Source of the DNA: an uncultured Oscillospiraceae bacterium
GTDB lineage: Bacteria > Bacillota > Clostridia > Oscillospirales > Ruminococcaceae
Direction: 5' to 3'
NCBI GenBank assembly: GCA_900555435.1
Contig: USLH01000016.1
Span: forward strand, 1 to 21,949
Length of the DNA stretch: 21,949 nt
Position 1 is the stretch's first letter, and each line of letters starts with the position of its first letter. Both the position numbers and the translations under genes were made by a program. The notes below the pieces were generated by a model. It was not told where the DNA came from and did not search any database. It saw nothing but the letters and a program-made list of their open reading frames with translations. This document shows, piece by piece, positions 14,420 through 21,242 of the stretch.

Positions 14420-14457
14420 TAGGAGGACAAATACATAGAAAAAAGAGGGATCGATCC

Positions 14458-14991
14458 GTGAGCAGTTTTTGGAACAAGCTGGCTGCCTGCGTTCTGGCGC
14501 TGACAGCTGCAGTGGCCGGGGCAGCCATGCCGGTGGAAGCTGGATGGGAGCAGGCCGGAACAGAGTGGCGTTATACCGATGAAAGCGGGGAAAACGCAGC
14601 CGACGGCTTCCAATGGATCGATGGGAGCTGGTACTTTTTTGACAGTTCCGGAACAATGCGCACCGGATGGGAAAAAGAAGACGGAAAGTGGTACTATTTT
14701 TCTGCTTCCGGGCGGATGGTCACAGGGTGGCTGAAGCAGGGGGAGAACTGGTACTATTTAAACAGCTCCGGCGCGATGACTGTGGGCTGGAAACAGGTGA
14801 ACGGAAAGTGGTACTATCTGGATCCGGCTTCCGGGAAAATGCGGACGGGGCTTCTTTCTTTTGAAAATGCGGTCTACTATCTGAATGAAAGCGGCGTGAT
14901 GCAGACCGGAGAGGTGAAGGTTTCCGGCGGTATCATGGATTTCGGTGGCGACGGGAGGCTCATCGGGACGGATTATTCCTATGAGCCGTGA
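14458..14991 (+). CDS. Secreted cell-wall/choline-binding repeat protein
   Basis: This 177-residue protein starts with a signal peptide: a short basic N-region, a hydrophobic core LAACVLALTAAVAGAAM and a likely cleavage site after PVEA (about residue 28). The rest is nearly all CW_binding_1-type repeats of about 20 residues: GSWYFFDSSGTMRTGW, GKWYYFSASGRMVTGW, ENWYYLNSSGAMTVGW and GKWYYLDPASGKMRTG, then a degenerate one. Such repeats bind choline-decorated teichoic acids or other wall glycans through their aromatic residues. No catalytic domain is present, so it would act as a small surface protein or modulator. GTG 14458 is used because GAGGGA (14445-14450) precedes it by 7 nt. It is monocistronic with its own promoter. 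Confidence 0.88.
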   Translation: MSSFWNKLAACVLALTAAVAGAAMPVEAGWEQAGTEWRYTDESGENAADGFQWIDGSWYFFDSSGTMRTGWEKEDGKWYYFSASGRMVTGWLKQGENWYYLNSSGAMTVGWKQVNGKWYYLDPASGKMRTGLLSFENAVYYLNESGVMQTGEVKVSGGIMDFGGDGRLIGTDYSYEP

Positions 14992-15092
14992 CGGTCAAAG
15001 CCCGCCGGCTCGCTTGTTTGTAAGAGTTTCCCAGAGTGGGAAGGCATGATTGGCGAATTTGAATAAATTTTGTATAAACTATGAAAAACTCG

Positions 15093-15121
15093 TTGACTTT
15101 TTCGAAAAAATGTCGCATAAT
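15093..15121 (+). promoter_or_regulatory. Promoter of the DUF4234 gene
   Basis: TTGACT (15093-15098), 17-nt spacer, CATAAT (15116-15121). A small CCGGCAATGCCGG hairpin lies in the leader at 15139-15151. Confidence 0.75.
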
Positions 15122-15174
15122 AAAATGGTGTAGAATACCGGCAATGCCGGGAATTTATAAAGGAGGCCGTTTTT

Positions 15175-15603
15175 ATGCAGCCGTTGAAACAAGACCGTAA
15201 TTTTTGGATGTACCTTCTTCTCAGTATCGTCACCTGTGGGATTTACAGCATCTACTGGTGGTATGTTTTTGTCAATGACCTGAACACGCTGGGGCAGGGC
15301 GACGGGGAGGAAAGCCCCAACTACATCGTTGTGATCCTGCTGTCCATCGTGACCTGCGGCATTTACAACTACTTCTGGTACTACAAACAGGGCAACCGGA
15401 TGCAGAAGATCGGTCAGCGCAACGGCGTGCAGATCGACGAGAACGGCACCAGCCTGCTTCTGTGGTTCCTGTTGGGCTCTCTGCTCTGTGGCGTTGGCCC
15501 GTGGATCTCCATCTACATGATGACCCGGAACATGAACAAGCTCTGCGCTTCCTACAACGCTCATGTCTTCGGCAGCACCCCTCCTGCGGCTCCCGCAAAC
15601 TAA
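15175..15603 (+). CDS. DUF4234 membrane protein with internal repeats
   Basis: This 142-residue protein has three or four membrane segments. The decapeptide LLSIVTCGIY occurs twice (about residues 15-24 and 60-69), each followed by an aromatic-rich stretch and then Asn, the DUF4234 signature. A third, diverged copy follows (LLGSLLCGVGPWISIYMM then NMNKL). Codons in the copies differ, so the duplication is old. It has a short cytoplasmic-looking N-terminus and a Pro/Ala-rich C-terminal tail. AAAGGAGG (15159-15166) lies 8 nt before the ATG. It has its own promoter and a palindromic terminator. Function of the family is unknown; a general envelope or signalling role is only a guess. Confidence 0.85.
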   Translation: MQPLKQDRNFWMYLLLSIVTCGIYSIYWWYVFVNDLNTLGQGDGEESPNYIVVILLSIVTCGIYNYFWYYKQGNRMQKIGQRNGVQIDENGTSLLLWFLLGSLLCGVGPWISIYMMTRNMNKLCASYNAHVFGSTPPAAPAN

Positions 15604-15616
15604 GAGATCGGACAAC

Positions 15617-15645
15617 AAAAAGCCCCCGGAATTCCGGGGGCTTTT
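15617..15645. terminator. Bidirectional palindromic terminator
   Basis: A near-perfect palindrome with GCCCCCGG/CCGGGGGC arms and AATT at the centre, an A-run on the left and a T-run on the right. It serves the DUF4234 gene and, on the other strand, the pseudouridine synthase gene ending at 15647. Confidence 0.92.
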
Positions 15646-15646
15646 C

Positions 15647-16237
15647 TCATAGCTGCGCCCAATCGGGGCGGGACTCAAAGGTATAGGGTTTGCCGTTTAA
15701 GGAAAACGTCAGGCGGCAGGAGTAGAGCATGGGGGAAGGGAAATCGTCCTTTCCGCCGTATTTTCGGTCGCCGGCCAAGGGGAAGCCACGGCTTGCAAAC
15801 TGCACCCGGATCTGGTGGCTGCGGCCGGTATAAAGGCGGACGGCGACTAAAGCCGGGTCGTTATCGGTCAGGCGGCGGAAGGTGAGGCGGGCTTCTTTTA
15901 CGCCGCCCCGCTTCCGCTTGACTACATAGACCTTGTTTTTGGAGGAGTCCTTCCAGAGCAGGTCTTCCCAGTCGCCGGACTCCGGCGGGACGCCGTGGAC
16001 AAGCGCCAGATATTCTTTGATGAAGCAGCCTGCCTGAATTTCCCGGGAGAGGGCGGCGGCGGACTTTTTATTCCGGGCGAAGACCATGACGCCGCCGACG
16101 GTTTTATCCAGTCGATGGACGGGGAGAAATTCGCCGCCTAAGGCTTCGGTCAGGGCAGCGGGGAGCTGGTGCTCGGAATCAAGGCCCACGGGTTTTATGC
16201 AGACGGCGAAGTCTGGATTGGAAAAGAGAAGCTCCAT
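15647..16237 (-). CDS. RluA-family RNA pseudouridine synthase, short form
   Basis: This 196-residue protein matches the catalytic core of RluA/RsuA-superfamily enzymes, which isomerise specific uridines in rRNA or tRNA. The catalytic aspartate is in HRLDKTVGGVMVFAR (about residue 44), and the second conserved block is RLYTGRSHQIRVQFASRGFPLAGDRKYGG. There is no N-terminal S4 RNA-binding domain, so it belongs to the short forms of about 200-240 residues. Start at 16237 is preferred because AAAGGA lies 8 nt upstream; the ATG at 16246 would have its ribosome site directly abutting it. It lies downstream of pduL on the same strand behind a terminator, with no evident promoter of its own, so expression probably depends on readthrough or an unrecognised promoter. 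The target site is unknown. Confidence 0.9.
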   Translation of the reverse strand: MELLFSNPDFAVCIKPVGLDSEHQLPAALTEALGGEFLPVHRLDKTVGGVMVFARNKKSAAALSREIQAGCFIKEYLALVHGVPPESGDWEDLLWKDSSKNKVYVVKRKRGGVKEARLTFRRLTDNDPALVAVRLYTGRSHQIRVQFASRGFPLAGDRKYGGKDDFPSPMLYSCRLTFSLNGKPYTFESRPDWAQL

Positions 16238-16262
16238 GAGATCCATCCTTTCAGCATGAGAG

Positions 16263-16299
16263 AAAACTCCCCCGAAGGGTCGCCTTCGGGGGAGTTTTT
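16263..16299 (-). terminator. Terminator of pduL (symmetrical)
   Basis: CTCCCCCGAAGG (16267-16278) pairs perfectly with CCTTCGGGGGAG (16283-16294), loop GTCG on the plus strand. An A-run (16263-16266) gives a minus-strand T tail and a T-run (16295-16299) exists on the plus strand. Both neighbouring genes are on the minus strand, so the minus reading is the relevant one. Confidence 0.88.
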
Positions 16300-16310
16300 G
16301 CGGGGCTTTT

Positions 16311-16886
16311 TCAGAAGCGGACGATCTCGCCCATTACGGTGCCCTTGCAGCCGGCGGCGTTGGACTCGTCGGTGTCGATGTGCATGGCACGGGCGAACTT
16401 GTCGCTGACCCGGCAGACCACGTCGCCGAAGATCAGGCTGCGATCCTCGGTGTTGATCCGGACCCAGACCACGTCTTTGTCCTTGACTTCCAGCTCGGCA
16501 GCATCGGCGGGGGTCAGGTGGATGTGGCGCTTGGCGATGATGACGCCTTCGGTCAACTCGATCTCACCGGCAGGGCCGACCAGCTTACATCCGGCGGAAC
16601 CGGTAATGTCTCCGGACTCACGGACAGGGGCGACGACGCCGATGGTGCGGGCATCGGTGGCGCTCAGCTCCACCTGGCAGGCATTGCGCTCCGGCCCTAA
16701 GATGGAAGCCTTCATCTGGCCTTTGGGGCCGACAACGGTCACTTTCTCTTCGCAGGCGAACTGGCCGGGCTGAGAAAGATCCTTCTTGTTGGTCAGGGTA
16801 GCGCCCTCACCGAAAAGGACAGCCAGAGCCTCCTTGGTCACATGGACGTGGCGGGCGGAAGTTTCAACGATAAAAGTTTTGGACAT
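16311..16886 (-). CDS. pduL: Phosphate propanoyltransferase, PduL-type phosphotransacylase
   Basis: This 191-residue protein exchanges CoA and phosphate on short acyl groups, converting acyl-CoA to acyl phosphate. Family marks are present: SARHVHVT near residue 10, GPERNACQVELSATDAR, and IIAKRHIHLTPADAA, whose histidines bind the two zinc ions. The C-terminal MHIDTDESNAAG block is also conserved. It starts almost directly at the first conserved block, without the N-terminal encapsulation peptide seen in microcompartment-associated versions, and no shell-protein gene is nearby, so it is likely a free cytosolic enzyme acting with an acetate or propionate kinase encoded elsewhere. AGGAGG lies 8 nt before the ATG. 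The gene has its own promoter and terminator. Confidence 0.93.
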   Translation of the reverse strand: MSKTFIVETSARHVHVTKEALAVLFGEGATLTNKKDLSQPGQFACEEKVTVVGPKGQMKASILGPERNACQVELSATDARTIGVVAPVRESGDITGSAGCKLVGPAGEIELTEGVIIAKRHIHLTPADAAELEVKDKDVVWVRINTEDRSLIFGDVVCRVSDKFARAMHIDTDESNAAGCKGTVMGEIVRF

Positions 16887-16921
16887 AGTTCATTCCTCCT
16901 ACAGCAGATTTGCTTTCTTTC

Positions 16922-16950
16922 ATTATAGCGCTTTTCCGGGGGAAGGTCAA
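16922..16950 (-). promoter_or_regulatory. Promoter of pduL
   Basis: On the minus strand: TTGACC (16950-16945), 17-nt spacer, perfect TATAAT (16927-16922). Confidence 0.85.
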
Positions 16951-17088
16951 GGTGTGGGGGCGTTTTTTTGAGGTCGGGCGGGGAGGTTTTGAAGGGAAAA
17001 ACGATGCAGCTACAGGGGAAGAAAAAGGAAAGGAATACGGGGCGGCGGGGAATTTTTTTCATTTCGACACCAAATCGTCACATTTTTC

Positions 17089-17097
17089 TGGTACACT
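17089..17097 (+). promoter_or_regulatory. Extended -10 promoter of the lipoprotein-lipid kinase operon
   Basis: TGG-TACACT (17089-17097) is an extended -10 element 32 nt before the start codon. No good -35 at 17 nt is seen. Start expected near 17104. Confidence 0.5.
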
Positions 17098-17128
17098 AAA
17101 AGAAAGACTCCGGAAAGGACTGAGAAGA

Positions 17129-17623
17129 ATGAAAATCCGAATGATTGCGACGACGCTTTTGGCAGCGGCCTTGATTTTTTCTTCCTGCGGGAAGGGTGGG
17201 AGTACGATCCGGAAGGGCGGCGAGAGGTCGGAGAGCTCTGTCTCCCGGACGGAATCGTCGGCATCCCGGGTGATCCCGGATGAGGAAGAGGCGGTCTCCA
17301 GCTACGGGTTTGTAACGGAAATAGGCGCCAGCTCCGTGACGGTGGAGCTTGCTTCGGCAGGCGGTACGGAAGAGGTGACGAACGCCGGGGAGCTTTCTTC
17401 TACAGGTGTAGAAAAGACGGTATCGGTGGACGAGGATTGTCCCATCTACGATGAAAACGGCGATCGGATCGAGCTGACCGACCTGAAGGCGGGAACGGCG
17501 CTGGAATTTACGGAGACGCCGTCCATGCTCGTTTCCATCCGGGTGATCCCGGAAGAGAAGGAGGCCGTGCAGAATGTGCCGGAGAGTGATGCCGCCGTAG
17601 CGGAAACGGAGGGGACGGAATGA
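17129..17623 (+). CDS. Putative lipoprotein, DUF5666-like beta domain
   Basis: From ATG 17129 this is a 164-residue protein with a lipoprotein signal peptide: MKIRM, a hydrophobic core, and lipobox FSSC at about residues 17-20 followed by GKGG. A Ser/Arg/Glu-rich linker (about 25-60) precedes one small domain. Its pattern, a YGFVTEIGASSVTVEL strand pair, a PIYDENGDRIELTDLKAGT loop and a final strand, resembles DUF5666-type small beta barrels; that resemblance is by eye only. The C-terminus is acidic. AAAGGA (17114-17119) lies 9 nt upstream. Its stop overlaps the start of the lipid kinase gene (ATGA), so the two are coupled, pointing to a shared envelope-related role. I cannot assign a specific function. 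Confidence 0.78.
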   Translation: MKIRMIATTLLAAALIFSSCGKGGSTIRKGGERSESSVSRTESSASRVIPDEEEAVSSYGFVTEIGASSVTVELASAGGTEEVTNAGELSSTGVEKTVSVDEDCPIYDENGDRIELTDLKAGTALEFTETPSMLVSIRVIPEEKEAVQNVPESDAAVAETEGTE

Positions 17624-18525
17624 AAAAGCTCCTTTTCACCCTGAACCCCCATGCGGGGCGGGGAGCGATCCGGGACTGTTTCTTGGATCTGGTGGATGGA
17701 TTTGTCCGGGAAGGGTACGATGTGACCGTCCACACCACCCAGAAGCAGGGTGAGCTGCCGGAATATCTGGCGGAAAATGCGGAGAAGTATGAGATGCTGG
17801 TATCCAGCGGCGGAGACGGGACGCTGAACGAAACGGTGAACGGGTTGATGCAGTGCGAAGATCCGCCTGCCTTCTGCTATATCCCGGCGGGGACGGTCAA
17901 CGACTTTGCCACCTCCCTTGGGATCTCCAAGGAAATGAAGGAAGCAGGGAAGCTGGTGACGGAGGGTGTGCCCTTTGCCTGTGACGTGGGACGGTTCGGG
18001 GAGCGGTACTTTTCCTATGTGGCGGCGTTCGGGGCCTTTACGGAGGTGTCCTATCAGACGCCCCAGCAGACGAAGCAGGTCTTCGGGAAACTGGCGTACA
18101 TTGCAGAGGGAATCAAGCGGCTGCCGACGCTGGCACCCTACTCCATCCGGGTAAAGTGGGAGGGGCAGGAGATTTCCGGCGAGTTCCTTTACGGCATGGT
18201 GTCCAATTCCACTTCGGTGGCGGGAATGAAGCTGTCAGAGGGGCACATTTACATGAATGACGGGCTGTTTGAGGTGATTTTAGTCCGGCAGCCGGAGAAT
18301 CTTTCCGATCGGCAGGCGATTTTAAACGGGCTCCTCAAGCGGGAGCCGGTGGAGAATCTGCTCTACTTCTTCCGGACGCCGAAGCTGGAGATCCAGTCAG
18401 ATACGCCTCTTCCCTGGACGCTGGACGGGGAATTCGGCGGGAGCGTTACGGATGTGACAGTGGAAAACTGCCCAGGGGCAGTCAAGATTTTGGTAAGCCC
18501 GGAAGCGAGCTTGCCGGCACAATAA
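17620..18525 (+). CDS. Diacylglycerol/lipid kinase family protein (YegS/DgkB type)
   Basis: This 301-residue protein belongs to the DAGK_cat family. The N-terminal catalytic domain has LFTLNPHAGRG (about 5-15), the nucleotide-binding motif SSGGDGTLNETVNGL (about 62-76) and YIPAGTVNDFATSLGIS (about 87-103). The C-terminal beta domain carries the late LDGEFGG motif. It phosphorylates lipids such as diacylglycerol, returning diacylglycerol released during teichoic acid synthesis to phosphatidate in DgkB-type members; whether this copy does so is inferred. The ATG overlaps the lipoprotein stop by 4 nt, and GGAGGGG (17608-17614) provides a ribosome site. A shared terminator follows. Confidence 0.92.
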   Translation: MKKLLFTLNPHAGRGAIRDCFLDLVDGFVREGYDVTVHTTQKQGELPEYLAENAEKYEMLVSSGGDGTLNETVNGLMQCEDPPAFCYIPAGTVNDFATSLGISKEMKEAGKLVTEGVPFACDVGRFGERYFSYVAAFGAFTEVSYQTPQQTKQVFGKLAYIAEGIKRLPTLAPYSIRVKWEGQEISGEFLYGMVSNSTSVAGMKLSEGHIYMNDGLFEVILVRQPENLSDRQAILNGLLKREPVENLLYFFRTPKLEIQSDTPLPWTLDGEFGGSVTDVTVENCPGAVKILVSPEASLPAQ

Positions 18526-18527
18526 AG

Positions 18528-18561
18528 AAAACGGCGGGAGCGAGGAGCTTCCGCCGTTTTT
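18528..18561. terminator. Bidirectional terminator between convergent genes
   Basis: AAAACGGCGG (18528-18537) pairs with CCGCCGTTTT (18551-18560), with A-run and T-run on opposite sides. It separates the lipid kinase gene from the antiporter gene ending at 18563. Confidence 0.88.
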
Positions 18562-18562
18562 A

Positions 18563-19813
18563 TCAGGCTTCTTTCGGGGGCGTATTAGGGAGAGCGGGTG
18601 ACGGCTCCGGTTCCGGTTTCGGGACGCTGCCGGAAAGGAAGATGGCGGCTTTGGCGCAGGCGGGGCCGATCATCTCATAAAGGACACCGGAGGAGAGAAT
18701 GATGGTGGACAGAAGAGCACCGCTTTCCGCCGGGAGGATCCGCTGACCCAAAAGGGCAAGACCAATGGAGACACCTGCCTGAGGGATCAGGGCGAGGCCC
18801 AGATAGCGGCGGATGGGAACGCTTGCTTTTCCCAGCACGGCTCCCAGCCAGGCACCGGCGTATTTGCCGATGATGCGGACGAGGAAGTAGACGACGCCGA
18901 TCAGGCCGGCGGCCTTTAAAGCGGTCAGATCCATTCGCATCCCGGAGAGGACGAAAAAGAGGAGCTGGATGGGCGGGGTGAAGCCGTTGACCTGCTTAAA
19001 GACCTTTTTGTTGCCGCTTACATTGATGTAGACGGCGCCCATGACCATGCACGCCAGCAGGGGGGAGATGTCAAGGGCGGTGCAGAAGCCGGTGATAGAG
19101 AGAAGCAGGGCAGTGACCAGAACCAGCCGGTGCTGGCTGGAGCGGTTTTCGCCGATGAGCTTGTGGAGGAGGAAGCCTGCCAGCGCCCCGGCTGCCAGAG
19201 CCAGAAGGTTCCAGAGGATGGGGAGGAGGACGGCTTTGGGGCTGATGCCGCCGCCGCCTTCCATGGCCTGAGCGATGGCGGCGCAGACGCTGAAGGCTAA
19301 AAGTGCTACAGCGTCGTCTAAGGCGACAATCTGTAGGAGAATGTCCACGAATTGGCCCTTGGCCTTATACTGGCGGATGGTCATGATCGTAGAGGCCGGG
19401 GCGGTGGCGGAGCCGATGGCGCCCAGAAGCAGGGAGAAGGGGATGGGGAGCCGGAAGACGAACGCCATAACCAGAAAGACCAGCAGGGCGGCGATCAACG
19501 ATTCAAAGACGGTGAGGATCAGCACGCTGCGGCCGTTTTTTCGCAGGCGCCCCAGTTTGAAGTATTTCCCGACTCCGAAGGCGATGAAGGCGAGAGCTAC
19601 GTCGGTGACGAAGTCCATGCCGTTCTGCACCGTTTCCGGGATCAGATTGAGGACACAGGGACCGATAAGGACACCGGCTAAGATATAGCCGGTGACATTG
19701 GGAAGGTGCGCTAATTTGGTCAGGCGGGTCATGAGAAAGCCGGAAAAAAGCATCACCGCAAGGGAAAGAATGACTTGTGCCGAGGTGCTGGAAATTGCGT
19801 CGATATGGAGCAA
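18563..19813 (-). CDS. Cation:proton antiporter, CPA2 (Na+/H+ exchanger) family
   Basis: This 416-residue protein has about twelve hydrophobic segments. The N-terminal HLPNVTGYILAGVLIGP is the characteristic first-helix motif of CPA2/KefB-type exchangers. The mid-protein QIVALDDAVALLAF carries the paired aspartates of the ion-binding DD region, and the segment before it, GAIGSATAPASTIM, matches the unwound helix. The hydrophilic Pro/Glu-rich C-terminus is short, and no RCK/TrkA-N regulatory domain is attached. TTG 19813 is used because AAGGAGG (19827-19821 on the minus strand) is 7 nt upstream and no better start is seen. The divergent LysR-type regulator shares the intergenic region and may control this gene. 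Ion preference is not deducible. Confidence 0.9.
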   Translation of the reverse strand: MLHIDAISSTSAQVILSLAVMLFSGFLMTRLTKLAHLPNVTGYILAGVLIGPCVLNLIPETVQNGMDFVTDVALAFIAFGVGKYFKLGRLRKNGRSVLILTVFESLIAALLVFLVMAFVFRLPIPFSLLLGAIGSATAPASTIMTIRQYKAKGQFVDILLQIVALDDAVALLAFSVCAAIAQAMEGGGGISPKAVLLPILWNLLALAAGALAGFLLHKLIGENRSSQHRLVLVTALLLSITGFCTALDISPLLACMVMGAVYINVSGNKKVFKQVNGFTPPIQLLFFVLSGMRMDLTALKAAGLIGVVYFLVRIIGKYAGAWLGAVLGKASVPIRRYLGLALIPQAGVSIGLALLGQRILPAESGALLSTIILSSGVLYEMIGPACAKAAIFLSGSVPKPEPEPSPALPNTPPKEA

Positions 19814-19839
19814 GGGAAAGCCTCCTTTTGAAAAGCTAT

Positions 19840-19867
19840 CGTAAAGGGTATGTAAAGTTTATGTAAA
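19840..19867 (-). promoter_or_regulatory. Tandem TTTACA repeats at 11-bp period (Pho-box-like)
   Basis: On the minus strand, TTTACA (19867-19862), TTTACA (19856-19851) and TTTACG (19845-19840) are each separated by exactly 5 bp. Direct hexamers with TT(A/T/C)ACA sequence and 5-bp spacers are the established binding pattern of PhoP/PhoB-type response regulators. Here the array lies between the antiporter promoter and its ribosome site. It could alternatively provide a second promoter (TTTACA, 18 nt, TACGAT). Confidence 0.5.
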
Positions 19868-19874
19868 GTACCTC

Positions 19875-19903
19875 TTGATTATAGCTGAACTTTGTGATAA
19901 AAT
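19875..19903 (+). promoter_or_regulatory. Promoter of the LysR-type gene
   Basis: TTGATT (19875-19880), 17-nt spacer, TAAAAT (19898-19903) with an extended TG at 19895-19896. It overlaps the opposing antiporter promoter almost completely. Confidence 0.7.
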
Positions 19904-19906
19904 CAA
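19878..19906 (-). promoter_or_regulatory. Promoter of the antiporter gene
   Basis: On the minus strand: TTGATT (19906-19901), 17-nt spacer, perfect TATAAT (19883-19878). Each hexamer overlaps a hexamer of the plus-strand promoter, so RNA polymerase could occupy only one at a time. Confidence 0.72.
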
Positions 19907-19956
19907 ATCATGTTTCTTTGGGGATCCATAAATTTTTTGAATGGGCGGGTGAAATC

Positions 19957-20844
19957 ATGGTCGATGGAAAGGTGCGGACGCTTCTGGCAGTGGTGCAGAC
20001 GGGAAGCTATACAAAGGCGGCGGAGGAGCTGCACCTGACGCAGCCGGCAGTGAGCCATCACATCCGGCTGCTGGAGCAGGAGTTCGGGATCCGGATCTTT
20101 AATCTGGAGAAGCGGAATCTGGTTCCGACAGCGGAAGGAGCGGTACTTATCAAGTATGCCCGGCGGATGATGGCGGTGTACAACAAGGCTTTACAGGCCA
20201 TTGTGGACAGCAGCAAGCAGCTGCGGCACCTGACCGTGGGGATCACCCAGACCATTGCGGAGCACCGGATGCCTCAGGCCATCGCGCTGTATTGCCTGGA
20301 GCATCCGGAAACGCACATAAGTATTTTCACGGACACCATAAAAAATCTTTATACTTCCTTGGAGCTTTATGAGCTGGATCTGGCGGTGGTGGACGGACCG
20401 CTGCCGGCGTCGGGGTTAAATTCCGTGCTGCTGGACACGGACTATTTATGTCTGGCGGTGTCGCCGCAGCATCGGTTTGCGGGGCGGCCGGGGGTGAGCC
20501 TTGAGGAGGTCAAGAAGGAGAAGCTGATCCTACGCCCCACCGGGGCAGGGACACGGATCCAGTTTGACAGCTATCTGCTCAATCACTCTGACTCCATCCG
20601 GAATTTTGACGTGATGATGGAGCTGGACAATCTGGCGACTATCAAGGAACTGGTCTCGCTGAATCTTGGGGTGACCATCGTTTCCCGCAGCGCCTGCCGG
20701 GAGGACGAGAAGGCCGGGCGGCTGGTGGTGGTGCCCTTTGAGGACGCAAGGATGACGAGAGAAGTCAATCTCGTCTATCACAGGGATTTCAGCCATCCGG
20801 ATGTGCCGGATGATCTGCGGCGGATCTATAACAGTCTGGTGTAA
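19957..20844 (+). CDS. LysR-family transcriptional regulator
   Basis: From ATG 19957 this is a 295-residue LysR regulator of normal length. The N-terminal winged HTH (about 1-60) contains TLLAVVQTGSYTKAAEELHLTQPAVSHHI, followed by LEQEFGIRIFNLEKRNLVPTAEG, the standard LysR pattern. The C-terminal effector domain (about 88-290) has LTVGITQTIAEHRMP and a LDLAVVDGPLP strand typical of substrate-binding folds. GGGTGA precedes the ATG closely; the frame opens at 19894, but the extra residues overlap the promoter and lack family similarity. It is divergent from the antiporter gene with a short shared promoter region, the usual arrangement for a LysR regulator and its target. The ligand is unknown. 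Confidence 0.93.
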   Translation: MVDGKVRTLLAVVQTGSYTKAAEELHLTQPAVSHHIRLLEQEFGIRIFNLEKRNLVPTAEGAVLIKYARRMMAVYNKALQAIVDSSKQLRHLTVGITQTIAEHRMPQAIALYCLEHPETHISIFTDTIKNLYTSLELYELDLAVVDGPLPASGLNSVLLDTDYLCLAVSPQHRFAGRPGVSLEEVKKEKLILRPTGAGTRIQFDSYLLNHSDSIRNFDVMMELDNLATIKELVSLNLGVTIVSRSACREDEKAGRLVVVPFEDARMTREVNLVYHRDFSHPDVPDDLRRIYNSLV

Positions 20845-20850
20845 AAAAGC

Positions 20851-20898
20851 TTCCCTTTTCCGCTCGGTGGCTGCCGGACAGAAAAGGGAGAATTTTTT
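20851..20898 (+). terminator. Terminator of the LysR gene
   Basis: TTCCCTTTTC (20851-20860) pairs with GAAAAGGGA-GAA (20881-20892, one bulge), 20-nt loop, ending in six T (20893-20898). Confidence 0.75.
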
Positions 20899-20920
20899 GA
20901 AAAATAGAAGTATGTTTATC

Positions 20921-20956
20921 AAAAACGGAGCAAGCCTTGTGCGTTGCTCCGTTTTT
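20921..20956. terminator. Bidirectional terminator
   Basis: AAAAACGGAGCAA (20921-20933) pairs perfectly with TTGCTCCGTTTTT (20944-20956). It lies 4 nt after the end of the minus-strand XRE gene and also backs up the LysR terminator. Confidence 0.88.
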
Positions 20957-20960
20957 CCAT

Positions 20961-21221
20961 TCAATCAAGAAAAGGCGTTTGTGAAAGGTCTTCCTCAAAC
21001 ATCAGAAATTTATAGGCGGGCACATTTAAGACGGAGGCGATGTCGAAAAGTGTATCCAGTGAGATGGCCTTGTTGATATTGGGGGCCTCTACATGGCCGA
21101 TGAAGGCGGGCGTGCGGTCGATTTTTTCGGCGAGCTGTTCCTGCGTAAATCCGCTCAACTTCCGGTAGTAGGCGATTTTCAGTCCGAGTTGCAAATATTT
21201 TGATTCATAGATTGCTTTCAT
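20961..21221 (-). CDS. Small XRE-family HTH regulator
   Basis: An 86-residue protein consisting of one Cro/C1-type helix-turn-helix domain: LGLKIAYYRKLSGFTQEQLAEKIDRTPAFIGHVEAP followed by ISLDTLFDIASVLNVPAYKFLMFE. The recognition helix is TPAFIGHVE. Start at 21221 is preferred because AGGGGGA lies about 5 nt upstream; the frame opens further at 21272, but that extension crosses the promoter. It is divergent from the hypothetical gene at 21355. Such proteins commonly bind as dimers to short palindromes in the shared intergenic region, and one is present here. It could be a stand-alone regulator, an antitoxin-like partner or a mobile-element relic. Confidence 0.88.
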   Translation of the reverse strand: MKAIYESKYLQLGLKIAYYRKLSGFTQEQLAEKIDRTPAFIGHVEAPNINKAISLDTLFDIASVLNVPAYKFLMFEEDLSQTPFLD

Positions 21222-21242
21222 ATTGTTCCCCCTTTTCTTACC

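Noticed and set aside
14600..14870. Tandem DNA repeats in the wall-binding gene as a CRISPR or satellite array
   Set aside because: The repeats encode regular 20-residue CW-binding units, diverge at the DNA level and have no constant repeat-spacer pattern.
15001..15045. Terminator after the wall-binding gene
   Set aside because: Only weak hairpins (AGCC/GGCT and TTCCCA/TGGGAA) without a T-run are visible, so no terminator is called.
16311..16886. Microcompartment locus around pduL
   Set aside because: No shell-protein, diol dehydratase or aldehyde dehydrogenase gene is nearby, and the encapsulation peptide is missing.
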